A stretch of 64,000 nucleotides of DNA, taken from positions 16,607,730-16,671,729 of the forward strand of contig JARWIR010000001.1 of assembly GCA_029959085.1 (NCBI GenBank), written 5' to 3'. Of the stretch, positions 21,215 to 32,096 are shown one piece after another. Numbering within the stretch: the first letter of the stretch is position 1; every line of letters begins with the position of its first letter. The notes below the pieces were generated by a model, which saw nothing but the letters and a program-made list of their open reading frames with translations, did no database searches and was not told the origin of the DNA. The stretch comes from Nemophila menziesii. Taxonomy: Eukaryota; Streptophyta; Magnoliopsida; Boraginales; Hydrophyllaceae. The position numbers and the translations under genes are program-made.

Positions 21215-22638
21215 AGACCCCAAACTCAAACCTTTGTCGTCCTGACAAAGTAAAATAAAACAAAGGTCTTTTAGGTGAACGCAGAAGGTAAAATCTAGTA
21301 AATATTCCCAAAGCACAACTTAAAACAAATCTCATATAGCCTCATCTAATAATTAATATACATATACACATATCATGCAAATCAAACACAAAATAATATC
21401 AATCCAAATTTAATTTCACAATGCTAGAAGGTTACGCTTGTTACTTATCTCAAGATGGTGGCTATAGGGTGTTCCTTGATCTTTACTTGATTTGAACGCT
21501 CCACTTAGCATACTCCCTATTAACTCATTGTGTATTTAGGAATCACGTGGTCTTTACGGTTTTAATATCGGCTGAGGGACGGTATGGTATGTATATTTGG
21601 TAAATTTGAAGTGAGCTTTTGTCTCTCTCCTCACTTACCATCAACAAACTGTCCAAGAGCTTGAGTTTACACTCCAATAACGTTCTCACTCAACCCATTT
21701 GACGCGCTAATGTATCGTCCCCAAATTAACCCAATAAGCACTAAAGATGATTCACCTAAAAATTTCCTCTTTGCCGGTCCAAATATATATTCTTTTCAAA
21801 TGAAATTATTCTTTTATTTTGTATAGTCATGGCTCTCTTTTTAATGTTGAGATATCATGCTATTTTTCATTCAATATTTTTTTCTTTTCATTGCTTTTCA
21901 TATTTTCTCTCTTTTTTTTTCTTTTTTCATTTACTCTTACCCCGGCAAAGGGTTACAATTTAATAAACCTGTGAATCATCATCAAAATATAAACAGAGCA
22001 CAATTGATAAGCTCAAAAATCCCAACCCAATGTAAATTCCCATATAATGGAACACCACCCCAAACTCAAGCTCAAGACAAGAAGTCTCAGGATCGTGATT
22101 CAAGTGCCGGTCATATGGTCATGCCTAACAATCTAAAGGGATATTGGCTTATAATGTGGCGACAAAAGAAAGGCTTAAAGGCTACAAATTTGGCTAAGAA
22201 GGATATAATTAATTCAGGGATTAAAGACCAAAAAGGATTCAAAAGGCTAACAAAGAAGCGCCTCTATCATTTTCCTATTTACACAGCTTGCCTCTAGTTC
22301 ATACCGAAGTGGGTTTTCTACTCATTCAGATCTCACGTTCTATAAACCACTCATTATCCTTAAGCACAAGTTTACTTCTTTTGCATTGTTCATTAATTTT
22401 TCCTATCAATTACCTCATCTTTGCATGCAAACAAAGTGCATTTTATACTAACCCCTAGAGTCAACTATTTTCTATCATAAATTCATAAAAAACATGCTTG
22501 ATGGGGGCATTTAAAATACTCTACAGTCAACACAACCCTAAGATTAATTTTACTAAAAGCAAGTAAAACACAAAAAATTGGGATGAGGCAACGAACCCCA
22601 CCCCAAACTCAAAAGTAAGTCGTGTCCCCACGACTCGA
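21215..22638 (-). mobile_element. 3' internal region of the truncated family B element
   Basis: Homologous to the 3' internal region of the complete family A element (52705-54200): both contain CTCACTCAACCCA, TTGCCGGTCC, CCCCGGCAAAGGGTTACAAT and GTGTCCCCACGACTCG in the same order. No convincing protein is encoded; the plus-strand ORF at 21857-22297 is antisense to the element and unlike any family I know. The region ends abruptly near 22638 at ACTCGAA, where Tnp2 coding sequence begins, so the rest of the element and part of the CACTA gene are deleted. Confidence 0.75.
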
Positions 22639-22639
22639 A

Positions 22640-23904
22640 TCCATGCATTCTGTACAAGCTAAGTAACCTTGACCCGAACATCCTGAAGTGTATGACTTAG
22701 CAAGGTAATCATTAGTCGTGGACAACAAACAAACCTTAATTGTAAACTCTTGCTTCGTGTGGGAATCATACGTAACGATTCCTTTATTCCACAACTCATC
22801 CAACACATCTATAACGGGTCGAAGTAAGACATCTATGTTCTTACCGGGTGAACGGGGTCCCGAAATCAAGAAACAAAGCTGAAATGTCGTCTCCTTCATG
22901 CATTCCCACGGTCGTAAGTTGTAGACGGTCAATATAACCGGCCACATGTTGTACGAGTTGTTCTGCATAGAGAACGGACAAAAACCATCGATACCCAAAC
23001 CCAAGAACACATTCCGAGGTTCACTAGCAAACTCAGGATGTAACTAGACAAATCTCTTCCAACTATCACCATCAATCGGATGACGCAACACATCTGGATC
23101 TATACTCTTCCCTGTACGGTGCCAAATCATATTTTCGGCAGTGTGTCTCGAAGCATAAAGTCGCTACAACCTCGGGGCAATCGGGAAATATCAGAGTTTC
23201 TTATGCGCTACTTTCTGACCCTTCTTCGGGTCCCATCTTCACACATACTGAACACTTGTCGAGGAACTCATTCTCCTTGTAAATTAAAGCAAAATCGTTT
23301 AGGCAAACATCGATGGTAGTGTACCCCATACCTAAAATTTTTAACTTTTTGTTGCACTCCTCGTATGACTCGGGCAAGGTATGAGTTTTGGGCATCTCGG
23401 TGAAAGATGTGTTAGTCCACTTGTTCTTCACCTTCACGTGCATTAGCTTCGCGGTGAAATTTAATGAACTCATTATTGTACAACCAGGGTATAACCCAGT
23501 CTCCAATTCCTCAAACATAGTATCGAAACTACCACGTGTTGAATTGTTTGATTCTATCATCTCGGTGTCACTCGAATGCCCACCACCCTCGTAATTAGGT
23601 CTCAAATCTTCATAGACATTCAACATTTCATTTTCTACATACCCAGTATCAGGAATTTCATCGTTCTCACCATGCTTTGTCCAAGTATCATACGTGGACA
23701 AAAACCCAAATTGTAAAAGATGTGACGTAACCTTGTCCATGTTATACCGACGATAATTCGAGCACTCATTACACGGACAAAACAAAGTTTCTTTGAAATC
23801 ATCTTTTTTTTAGCAAATTTGAGAAATTCTTCTACCCCCTTAACAAATTTATGCAAAACACGATGAGCTGAATTAATCCAACTTTTATCAATACCCAAAG
23901 TCAT
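22640..23904 (-). pseudogene. CACTA Tnp2-type transposase, N-terminal half, degenerate
   Basis: The frame starts at 23904 with a transposase-associated domain (DKSWINSAHRVLHKFVKGVEEFLKFA), continues in another frame as FCPCNECSNYRRY...LLQFGFLSTYDTWTKHGE (from 23785), and then, after another shift and stops near 23240-23040, as FLGLGIDGFCPFSMQNNSYNMWPV...LISGPRSPGKNIDVLLRPVIDVLDELW (23010-22640). This is the order of the Tnp2 family, whose product cuts the CACTA ends. The first shift falls in an eight-base A run (plus strand T run 23806-23813), so a one-base slip is likely. The downstream half is deleted at the LTR junction. Confidence 0.85.
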
Positions 23905-24874
23905 CCTCTATTACCAATATAACCAACTATACCAATATAAAAGAATACAAAATAAATATTTCATTTGTGCATCTATTTCTCATACAATACTATATCATAT
24001 ATATTATAGAATTAAACATGTTTTAATACAATTTAACATTAACTACACAATTGTAATCAAATAAAAGAAATTTTATAAAGTTTTAATGAAGAAAAAATAC
24101 TTAATTTTGGGCAGATTTGGTTGGAGAAATTGATAATTGAGTAGGTCCCACGTTGTTGATTGACCCGGGAAAGATTTTACACGTGTTGAAATAATATTTA
24201 ATGATGATTAGTGGGAAAAAGTTGGGAGAATTTTGAGAGAATAGCGGGAAAGTTGTAAAATAATGGGTATTAAGGATTCCAATTGGCAATTTACTGTAAT
24301 AAATACGTCGCTAAAGATGTACATGTAATCGCTAGTAATGACTACTAACGACTACACAAGTCGTCGTAAAATGCTAATGGTCATTTGCGACTACTTATTT
24401 CGGTGAACAAAATTAATTACAAATTAAAGAAATACTAGCGACTACGTTCTGAACATTAACGACTATTTTAAGTTGTCGAAAACAACAAAATGTATTTACA
24501 ATTACTTATGTAGTCGATAAAGATGTAAAGTAGTCGTAATTAATAAGTAGTCACTAAAAGTTCATCTTTAGCGACTACAGTTAAGTAATCGGGAAATATT
24601 TAGTCGGTAGAGATTACGCGTGTAGTAGTGATATATATATATATATAATTGGGACAAATTTGTAAGACAATTGGATTTGTTTATTTTATTCCGAACATAT
24701 TTATGAATACAAAGTAAACTTCCGAGCTTTAACTAACTTGGAGATCAAGAGCTCATTGAGAAAATTTACTAGCCAATATAAACTCGGACTAAAGCTAAGA
24801 AAATTAACCCCCAGCCATCATATAACTAGATATAAGGACGCGTCTTATTTACTGAAGCAATATAATTATGTTGT

Positions 24875-25606
24875 TTATAAAGATCCACAATTGAAGGTCA
24901 TTTTGCATACTTTACCTACCTTAAGCTCGAATTCATGGAGTTTCTCCTTCAAGAAAGAAGGCAAACGAACCATCAGCTCACAAACACATTTATTTTCAAG
25001 TTGACTCAACCAATAGCAGCATTTATTTTCAACGCTATCATGATCAATTGTACTTATGTCGAAAATATCGCTGCTAGGAGATGGAGCTGGAGAGGGAGAC
25101 TGGCTGGGAGTTGGTTCTGGAGCGGGAGCTGGTTCTGGTTCTGAAGCGGGAGCTGAAGTTGGTTCTGAAGCGGGAGTAGGTTGATCTGGAGATGGAGCTG
25201 GAGGCGAGGGTGGCGTTGTTGTTGGTGGCGAGGGAGCAGGAGTTGGGGTGAATGGTAACTTTTTACAAGCATGATTGACAAGAGCAAATTGAGTAATACA
25301 TAGTGGTTTTGTTACAACAGGTTTTGGCTGTGGAAGTGTAAATACTGGTTTATGTGGAAGCGTAAATACTGGCCGATGTGGAAATGTAAATACTGGTCGA
25401 TGTGGAATTAGTGGTCGATGTCGATGTCTATGTGAAAAATGTGGTCGATGTAGAAAGTGTGATCGATGTCGATGTGAAAATAGGGGTCGATGTCGTAGAA
25501 AAATTCTTGGGCGCCTTAGTGGAAAGCTGGATCCCTCAGGACATAATGCCAATAATATCACCAACAACATTGATATTAAGATTAACATGTTTGTAATTTT
25601 CTCCAT
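24875..25606 (-). CDS. Secreted His/Pro-rich protein with a split eight-cysteine motif
   Basis: A single uninterrupted exon of 243 codons. Residues 1-27 are a clear signal peptide (MEKITNMLILISMLLVILLA...), so the product should enter the secretory pathway and reach the apoplast or cell wall. Residues 30-70 are rich in His and Arg. Residues 68-100 are four octapeptide repeats of the PHRPVFTL type. Residues 118-179 are a Pro/Ser/Thr/Ala/Glu linker. The cysteines after the signal peptide are C103, C114, C196-C197, C207-x-C209, C234 and C240: the C, C, CC, CxC, C, C order of the prolamin/LTP superfamily, with the linker placed between the second cysteine and the CC pair. It could be an ECA1/prolamin-like or hybrid proline-rich protein; I do not recognise a named gene. 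A TATA box lies about 55 bases upstream of the ATG. Confidence 0.8.
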   Translation of the reverse strand: MEKITNMLILISMLLVILLALCPEGSSFPLRRPRIFLRHRPLFSHRHRSHFLHRPHFSHRHRHRPLIPHRPVFTFPHRPVFTLPHKPVFTLPQPKPVVTKPLCITQFALVNHACKKLPFTPTPAPSPPTTTPPSPPAPSPDQPTPASEPTSAPASEPEPAPAPEPTPSQSPSPAPSPSSDIFDISTIDHDSVENKCCYWLSQLENKCVCELMVRLPSFLKEKLHEFELKVGKVCKMTFNCGSL

Positions 25607-25658
25607 GGTTGTGTTGAGACTTGAGAGCTGTTTCAGTAACTGCGTCCCTCGATCAACT

Positions 25659-25664
25659 TTTATA
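25659..25664 (-). promoter_or_regulatory. TATA box of the secreted-protein gene
   Basis: CTATAAAAG on the minus strand, about 53 bases upstream of the ATG at 25606, a normal spacing for a short plant 5' leader. Confidence 0.6.
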
Positions 25665-25665
25665 G

Positions 25666-26483
25666 TAATGATTTCATAAATTTTACATGTCCTCGTAGAT
25701 AGCTGTTGTTAAGGGATTAACATATAAAAGGACCAAAAGGGTGATCCTATTCCTAGGCTGTTTGTAGGACATGTTTGTGAGGTAAATAAGTTGTGGAAAG
25801 ACAACCAGTCATTATTTTGAAACCGTGTGTAATCCAGGTTATGGGGCAAATGTCACCTTTGAAACACAACAACTATTTTTTGAGGCATACTCTATGAAGT
25901 CACCGGAGCAGCAAAGGAGCCCCTTGACTCCCTCGAGTGCAAAACTATGCTATATGAATAAAATACTTGCAAGTTTGGGATGCAAATATTTTTCGGAGAA
26001 CTTCCCCAGTAGTAGATAAGGCTATTAACATGGAAATTCCTTACTTCAACACTAAGGATATTCTATATTGAAGGGTAGCAAATAAGGCTAAGGAGGTGAA
26101 GGAAATCATGGTCTTGGTCTCCTCCCCTTTCTTCTTTCTTATATAATTATAGGCCTCTTAATTTTTTGGGAGGTAAAAGAAGTCATGGTCTTGGGTCCTC
26201 TCCCCCTTCTTAGGCCTCTTAATATTTTTTTATACTTAAAGCATATAATAAGTATAAGTTTGTTTTTAGTTATGGTCCAGTTTTGGCCCAACATCAAATA
26301 CAAGAATGATAGTACCCTTTTATTATGATTTAAAAAAGATTATCTAATAAAATTCGAACCAAATCAATGACCCCGAGTTTAAAATAGTTCTTTGATGTAT
26401 TTTAAAAAATATATATTTATTAAATAATTTTTTGAGTTATTTTTCTTATTCTATTTTGAATTTTTTATTTTATTTTAATTTAT
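25666..26483. other. Upstream intergenic region, no gene assigned
   Basis: Contains a 64-codon plus-strand ORF (25825-26019) with no recognisable features, and a short imperfect direct repeat around 26085-26230 (AGTCATGGTCTTGG and TAGGCCTCTTAAT twice). Nothing else recognised. Confidence 0.4.
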
Positions 26484-26492
26484 TTTATGTAA

Positions 26493-26671
26493 GAGTAATG
26501 TTGAATATCATCCCAACGCTTCACCTTTTTATCGCCTTTTAGGTAGACCAATCATAAAGGAAAGAGAAAATAATAAACCAGGAAAGAGAAATCATATGAT
26601 TGGTCAATTTAAAATTCACCTAGGAAGCGATAAAAGGATGATGCGATTTGGTATAATATCCAGCATTACTC
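26493..26671. mobile_element. MITE, 179 bp, same family as that at 15981
   Basis: The tips GAGTAATG / CATTACTC are shared with the element at 15981-16172. A perfect 9-bp duplication TTTATGTAA flanks it at 26484-26492 and 26672-26680. The arms are more diverged than in the other copy, suggesting an older insertion. Confidence 0.88.
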
Positions 26672-27099
26672 TTTATGTAATTGTAATTTTTGAAAAATCC
26701 TTTTTTAGATTTTGGTTTAGCTCTCCAAAATACCAGGATAGTTCCCGATAGCAAAATGATGAGATTAGTAGGATTTATACCAAATATAAAAAAGAGTGAA
26801 AATACAAAAAAGACAATGATGAGAAATTCTCAATCTTTTAAACAACCTAAATAAATTTGGACTACAATTTAGAATATGAATATTTCCTCTAAAGTGAAAA
26901 AATTTTCTCGAGAGTTCTAGCAAAAATGTGTTAACAATAAAGATAATCAAGTTTAATAGAAAATCTACTCTAAATAATATCTGTAAGATTTGTAATCTAG
27001 GAAAAAATCTGAATATTTCTTGTTGTAATTGGACAAGATCCACTAGATATGTAACTAGAGATTAAACTATCAAAACACTTATATATTTGACTAGTGGGA

Positions 27100-28950
27100 T
27101 TCTACCTGATATAGAATGGTTCGTGGAAGTTTGGAACTATTTCAGCATTTGCTTCCAACTGCTAAGTTGCTAGAGATTACGGGGTAGAGGTTGAAGGGAG
27201 GAGATGAGACACATGAATATTTATCGTGGAAAAACTAAGGTAATAGGGTGTAATCGGTGAAATCGACAATCTTAAATAACACTACATTTGAGATAGATGA
27301 AGATGTGGGTGGGAAGTGTATAGAAACTTTGGTGGGCCCAAAAAACAAGAGTGTTTCTATGGCGAACGATTAACGATAAATTGTCTACACTATTAAATTT
27401 GGTGTTGAAAGGAGTTGAAGTTCTTATAGTTTCCTGTATTATGGGGTACATACAGAAAGTTCTCACAACCTATATCGGGAATGTCCAAAAGCGCCACAAG
27501 TATGGAATTATATAAACAAGGAAATTTGTCAGATACGTACAAAAGATAACCATCATACGAGATGGGCGAGTCTATTGTGGCCAATTTGGACCCCAACCTA
27601 GGATCAGTCATGGAAAGCGAGGGAAGGAGACCAAGCTTTCTTTATGCAGCTGCAGGAACAGACACTTGGATAGCTTCCAGTCGGCTCGACATTGGCGTTC
27701 ACTGTAGCAACATTAATGAGAATTTGCAACAGTAGTAGAGGGGTCTTTAATGTCGGGATCAATATAAGACTTGGTCAATGCACCAAGATCAAGATCAGAT
27801 AACAGTCAGCCGGAATAAGGATTAGGGAGAACAGCTGCGACAGCAGGAAACCTCAAGTCACAAGAGTAGTATTATTGTTTTGTGTGGTAGTGGGGAAGGA
27901 TCGGTCCTGAGGGTAGGACAAACAGCCGACCGCTTCGGAACCCGCTTTTTAATATTTTTAGAAACCCCCGATTTATAAACTTTTTTACATAGAGGGGTCT
28001 CATTTTGTAAATCCGCTTTGGGCCATGTCAGACCAGCTCTTGTCAGAATCAGACTTATAGTGGGAGATCCAAATTCGGAACGCGATGAGAATATAACTCA
28101 GATTCTATCGGCATCCAATGTCCTGATTGTCACTTGGTGAAATAGTAGCTATTTGTGGGGATTCTGTGTAATATGCTATTTGAGATCGTTATATGGATAA
28201 TTTGGCTAGAACAGAGTGAATGCGTTTTTGCAAACAAAAACTTCCTGAGTGGTGCAACAGTAAACAAGGCTAAGTTTTTACTAAATGGGTAGGGTCGAGG
28301 TTGGAGGAAATACTTGGAAAAATATCAAACATACATGAAAAAACGGAATAGGTGGATTGGTGCAAAGAAAACGAAGGATGGAAGTTAAATACAGATAGGA
28401 GTGTGATGTCAGGTAGATAATCAGGGGCATATGTGGTCTTATAAGAGATTTGGAGGGGAACAAGAGTAGAGGCTTTTTTGGGAATATAGAGTGTGGCTCC
28501 CCGCTCGACGCAGAACTAGTCGGTTTGTATTATAGACAAGTTATGGCAGAGAAGTTTGGAGCCATGGAGCATTGCACGGAAGTAAACTCAAGATGTTATC
28601 TTGACCTTGGAACAAAATAACTCGGGGAAGAAGACCCATGGATTTAGGGTATTCGAAACATACTAAACAAAAATGGTTCATGGTTATGCAGATATACAGA
28701 GAAGTGAATGTGTGTACGGATTGGTTCACACATATTGGGGCTCTCCAAACATAACACAAATAAATATATAGACCCATTCCACCAGATTGATTATGGCGCC
28801 ATATTACACGAGATCGATACGATTGAAGGACGCCAAGATTTATATATAACTCCCGTTTTGTAAGGACGGCGTAGGCGGAAGCTTGATTTATTCCCACGAT
28901 CGATTTAGACCTCCATTGTATATATACAAAAATTGAATAATCTTTGAGTA
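27100..28950 (+). pseudogene. Eroded LINE 3' region (zf-RVT and RNase H remnants)
   Basis: Plus-strand conceptual translation gives NLYRECPKAPQVWNYIN near 27460-27515, matching the end of a zf-RVT domain (HLF..CP....W), EIVIWIIWLEQSECVFANKNF near 28190-28245, and EGWKLNTDRSV near 28365-28405, matching the first strand and catalytic Asp of LINE RNase H (KLNTDGS). Many stops and shifts intervene. ORFs on the other strand here are shadows. Limits are approximate. Confidence 0.6.
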
Positions 28951-29740
28951 GTTGTAAGGAAATCAGAAATTTGTATGTATAGACACCTCGATTTTGAGGA
29001 TATCATGAATGAATAAGGATGTGCATAATAACATGAGTTTCAATTTGACCCAATATTATTTCAAACTGACCTAAAAACCATACAACTCGTTACTATTAAA
29101 AGTCCATTAAAAAGATACAAGATATGTTAAATATAGACGAAAGATCCATTAGGTCAATATCTTCTTGGCTTCTCGAATTTGATATTTATTGATGACTATA
29201 TAAACTTTTTTAGCACTTATATTTTACTTTTCCGTGTGTTAAAAAAAATCGACCAAGGTTGAACGGCGGAGGTAACCCAAATGTAACCGAGAATTAACTT
29301 TTTATTACCCTACCCTTCGGTTACCTTTCCAATTTTTTGAACCAAGATTATTATCCTTAGTTTACATATTCTCAAAATCGAGTAAATCCGACCTGTACTC
29401 TATCCTAATCTTGAGTTGTACCCAAAATAGTCTTGATTTGCAATGATTATAAGTTTCACGTCAATTTGCATGGTTTAAAAAAATTAATAACCTTATTAAT
29501 AAATTATTATTGAGGATCCATGAAAAATACCCTAATATACTTGCCTAAACTAAAACATACAGTATCCATGAAAGAAATTGTGAGTAGCACCGTACATTAG
29601 GATCCGATTTAGCAAATGTTGACAAAATATAGTTTGTAAGCAAAACCACAAATTCCAACGATTTCATTGAACAAGCATAATGAGAACAAACAAGAGTAAT
29701 AGAGCTGTTTATTTGAACATTCAAAATAAAAGATACTTAA
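28951..29740. other. Intergenic, nothing recognised
   Basis: AT-rich DNA downstream of phosphatase-like gene 1. An AATAAA (minus strand, near 29709) could serve as that gene's polyadenylation signal. No other feature recognised. Confidence 0.4.
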
Positions 29741-29790
29741 GTAGTACTAGCATTATTCATCATGGGCTGACCCTAGACAATATTGCTCTT

Positions 29791-31321
29791 CTAGAAAGAT
29801 TCTTCAGAAGAGTAGCCTGATACATGTTTACCATTGTCAAGCATTTCCACAATCTTAGCGTAATAATCCCAATCAGAATGAGAGGTTGTTATCGCTGGTT
29901 TGCCAAATGGGTGATCTTTTACATATCCAGGAACATCTTTGGCATCGGCAAGCACATCAAGAAACACTTGCAAATCTCCCTTAGGACCTGATCAAGTAGA
30001 TTAAGAAATTTTCTTTAATTAGGTAACTAGCTAGAGCTAATGGGTAACAACTAATGTCCACCAGTGTGCCCTATAATCATTAATAAGATAGGTAGTGATT
30101 GAATGTAACTCACCTAGGGAGGAATCTTTACCACCAGAGACCTTGAATTCATTGGTAAAGATAGCTGTATTAGGCTGCATAAGTTACCAAGAAATGAAAA
30201 TATGTAAAAATTATATTATAATTTATAAGTACTAACTAACATATTAATGGTCAATCGAGATTTTGTTATTAATAGAGAATTAATTAATTACAGGGTTACG
30301 CAGGGCTTTGTAAGGTTCAGTATCAATCATTAAAGTATTGGATGCCGAGTATTCTCCGCTACGCCATGGTAAACTTTTGTAGTTGTTCTCCCACAGTTTG
30401 TTGAGCTCTTTCAAGAAAATAGGCTTATAGCTATTTTCCAAAGTTTTAAATCCAGTATCAGTACATTGCTCTTGATCCTACATTAGATAATCATACAATG
30501 TTCAGTACTGATTCACACATAAAATTGGTTCTTGTAATCTATGTCATTCTTTTGTATAATTGTATATGTAGCTCAGCTAACTAGCTATTTTGACTAACCC
30601 ATATGAATGCTAGCTTTCCTCTTAGTCCAGGCATGATAGAGCTTAGAACAGCATCAATATTATGTCTGTTAAATAACAAAAGATATATATCTTTAATGAA
30701 ATGCTACTCAAGGGATAAAAAAACCTAGCTTATGATCATTGGGCAATTAAAAACAATAAAAGGTCATTGTAAAATAATTAATAATTAGAAATAATAGATG
30801 TGCTCACTCTTTGGCAGAGGACCATATTCCAACTTCAAATTTTTCCAAGCAAAATTGTAAGAAATTAGTGCAAAATGGCCGCTTGAAAACTGTATATCAC
30901 CAAACATAAAATAATTAGAAAAGATGATACATAATCTAATAAGATAATATAAAGTTGATGATTTAGATTTTAGATAATTACCTAGAAATTTTCCATAAAC
31001 AACATCAGGTTTATAACGCTTCACACCATACTTGTTTCGAACATGAACTCTATCAACCAATAATCCACCAAGAGACAGCACAAGAAGTTTCTTTCTGGGG
31101 CCAAGGTTTAGTTTACCCATCGGAAGGTTTAAGACAACATCTTCGTCACTTCCAGTAACTCTCTTGTCGACGTCATCATTGCTTCCAGTAACTTTCTTCT
31201 CGACATCATCATTGTTGGGGCTGCTGTCATTTTCAGATACAACGTTCTTTCCCTTCAAGTCTGCAAGAGTCTTTTCTGCCATCAATGCCATGTTTTTGGA
31301 AATTAACTCAAGAGATGCCAT
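29791..31321 (-). CDS. FCP1/NIF-domain HAD phosphatase-like protein 1, catalytic Asp lost
   Basis: Six exons on the minus strand, joined by GT-AG introns without frame breaks: 31321-30982, 30889-30808, 30665-30599, 30477-30292, 30174-30114, 29987-29791, giving 310 residues. The core (residues about 76-300) follows the NIF/FCP1 phosphatase fold: KKLLVLSLGGLLVDRVH, KRPFCTNFLQFCLEKFEVGIWSSA, CTDTGFKTLEN, LKELNKLWE, SASNTLMIDTEPYKALRNP, then VPGYVKDHPFGKPAIT. In active members motif I begins with a nucleophilic Asp; here it is S83-L-G, and the later Asp pair is D-T, so phosphatase activity is unlikely. The N-terminus is acidic with a duplicated DDV(E/D)K(K/R)VTGS peptide. A small duplication placed extra ATGs upstream; by comparison with gene 2 the ancestral start may be Met14. 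The paralogue lies 14 kb away in the same orientation. Confidence 0.87.
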
Positions 31322-31401
31322 GTTCTTGGAAATTAACTTAAGAGGAAAGTTTAGACTAGAATTAGAATGATTGTAGTATGAACCTAAGAATCTAGTTGAT
31401 A

Positions 31402-31407
31402 TTTATA
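31402..31407 (-). promoter_or_regulatory. TATA box of phosphatase-like gene 1
   Basis: CTATATAAATATC on the minus strand, about 80 bases upstream of the first ATG at 31321. Confidence 0.55.
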
Positions 31408-31574
31408 TAGACTACTCAAGAAAAAGAGGCGACATGTTAATTAATTATGTACTGCATGCTGTCTTAATTATACTACTCTTAGTAGAGTGTGATAGCTATC
31501 CTTTTTTAGAGTTCCCAGGTTCTTCATGATCAGATAAGGTTAAACGTTGGCATGCGACTTGATTCCTTGTCATA

Positions 31575-31612
31575 CTCCCTCCGTCCCACCGTCCCAAAAA
31601 TTATGTTTACAG
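31575..31612. mobile_element. Stowaway end fragment
   Basis: ACTCCCTCCGTCCCACCGTCCC resembles one terminus of a Stowaway MITE; no matching right end is seen before the next element, so it is a truncated remnant. Confidence 0.35.
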
Positions 31613-31645
31613 TCATGAACAAACAATTGATATCGTAAAACATAC

Positions 31646-31916
31646 CACTACAAAAAATAGTATCTTTAGCGGCAAAAAGTTTAATACTTTAATTTTGCCG
31701 CTAATAGTCGTTATTTGTCGCCTCTATAAGTTTCTCGCTAAAGATACCTTTAGTAGCAAATTATTTGTTTTTGCCTCTATTAACTTTATCTTTAGCGGCA
31801 AATATTGCCGCTAAAAATATCATTAGAGGCCATTTTGGTTTTTAAAAATATCATTAGAGGCTATTTTAGTTGTTGCCGCAATAACTTCCCTACTAATGCT
31901 ACTATTTCTTGTAGTG
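31646..31916. mobile_element. CACTA-type MITE, 271 bp
   Basis: The termini CACTACAAAAAATAG and (inverted) CACTACAAGAAATAG are flanked by a 3-bp duplication TAC at 31643-31645 and 31917-31919. Inside are repeated TTTAGCGGCAA/TTGCCGCTAA motifs near both ends, the subterminal repeat pattern of CACTA elements. No coding capacity; the plus-strand ORF here is spurious. Confidence 0.88.
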
Positions 31917-32096
31917 TACCAAAAGCTTCAGATAAAATATTTCAATGCGACAATTTCACGTTTATATTGCATTTGAGTAATTCCAATTTCAACTGATTTT
32001 GGATCAATTCAGAACTTGCAGAATAATATATAAAATACAGTTTTTCTTTTTTCAAATGCATAATAATATAGATAGTAGAAAAAGCGGTTACAAGGT

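Larger units (their letters stand above)
18631..24630 (-). mobile_element. CACTA (En/Spm-type) transposon, 6.0 kb, disrupted
   Basis: The termini CACTACACCG and (inverted) CACTACTACACGCG, flanked by ATA at 18628-18630 and 24631-24633, fit the 3-bp duplication of CACTA elements, though the surrounding TA repeat weakens that duplication. Subterminal regions at both ends are dense in GTAGTCG/CGACTAC motifs. Inside, on the minus strand, is a degenerate Tnp2 transposase gene and, near the left end, an acidic C-terminal exon. The middle is replaced by a truncated family B LTR element. It is non-autonomous in this state. Confidence 0.9.

Noticed and set aside
21857..22297. 146-codon plus-strand ORF
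   Set aside because: Antisense to the LTR element, in a region conserved as non-coding in the related element at 52.7-54.2 kb; no domain resemblance.
24935..25287. ORFs overlapping the secreted-protein gene in other frames
   Set aside because: Shadows of the repetitive, Pro/His-rich coding sequence, which alone has a signal peptide and a conserved cysteine order.
29791..31321. Treating the phosphatase-like locus as a pseudogene
   Set aside because: All five introns have GT-AG borders and the six exons join without a stop, and exon lengths match the paralogue, so a coding gene is the better call despite the lost active-site residue.
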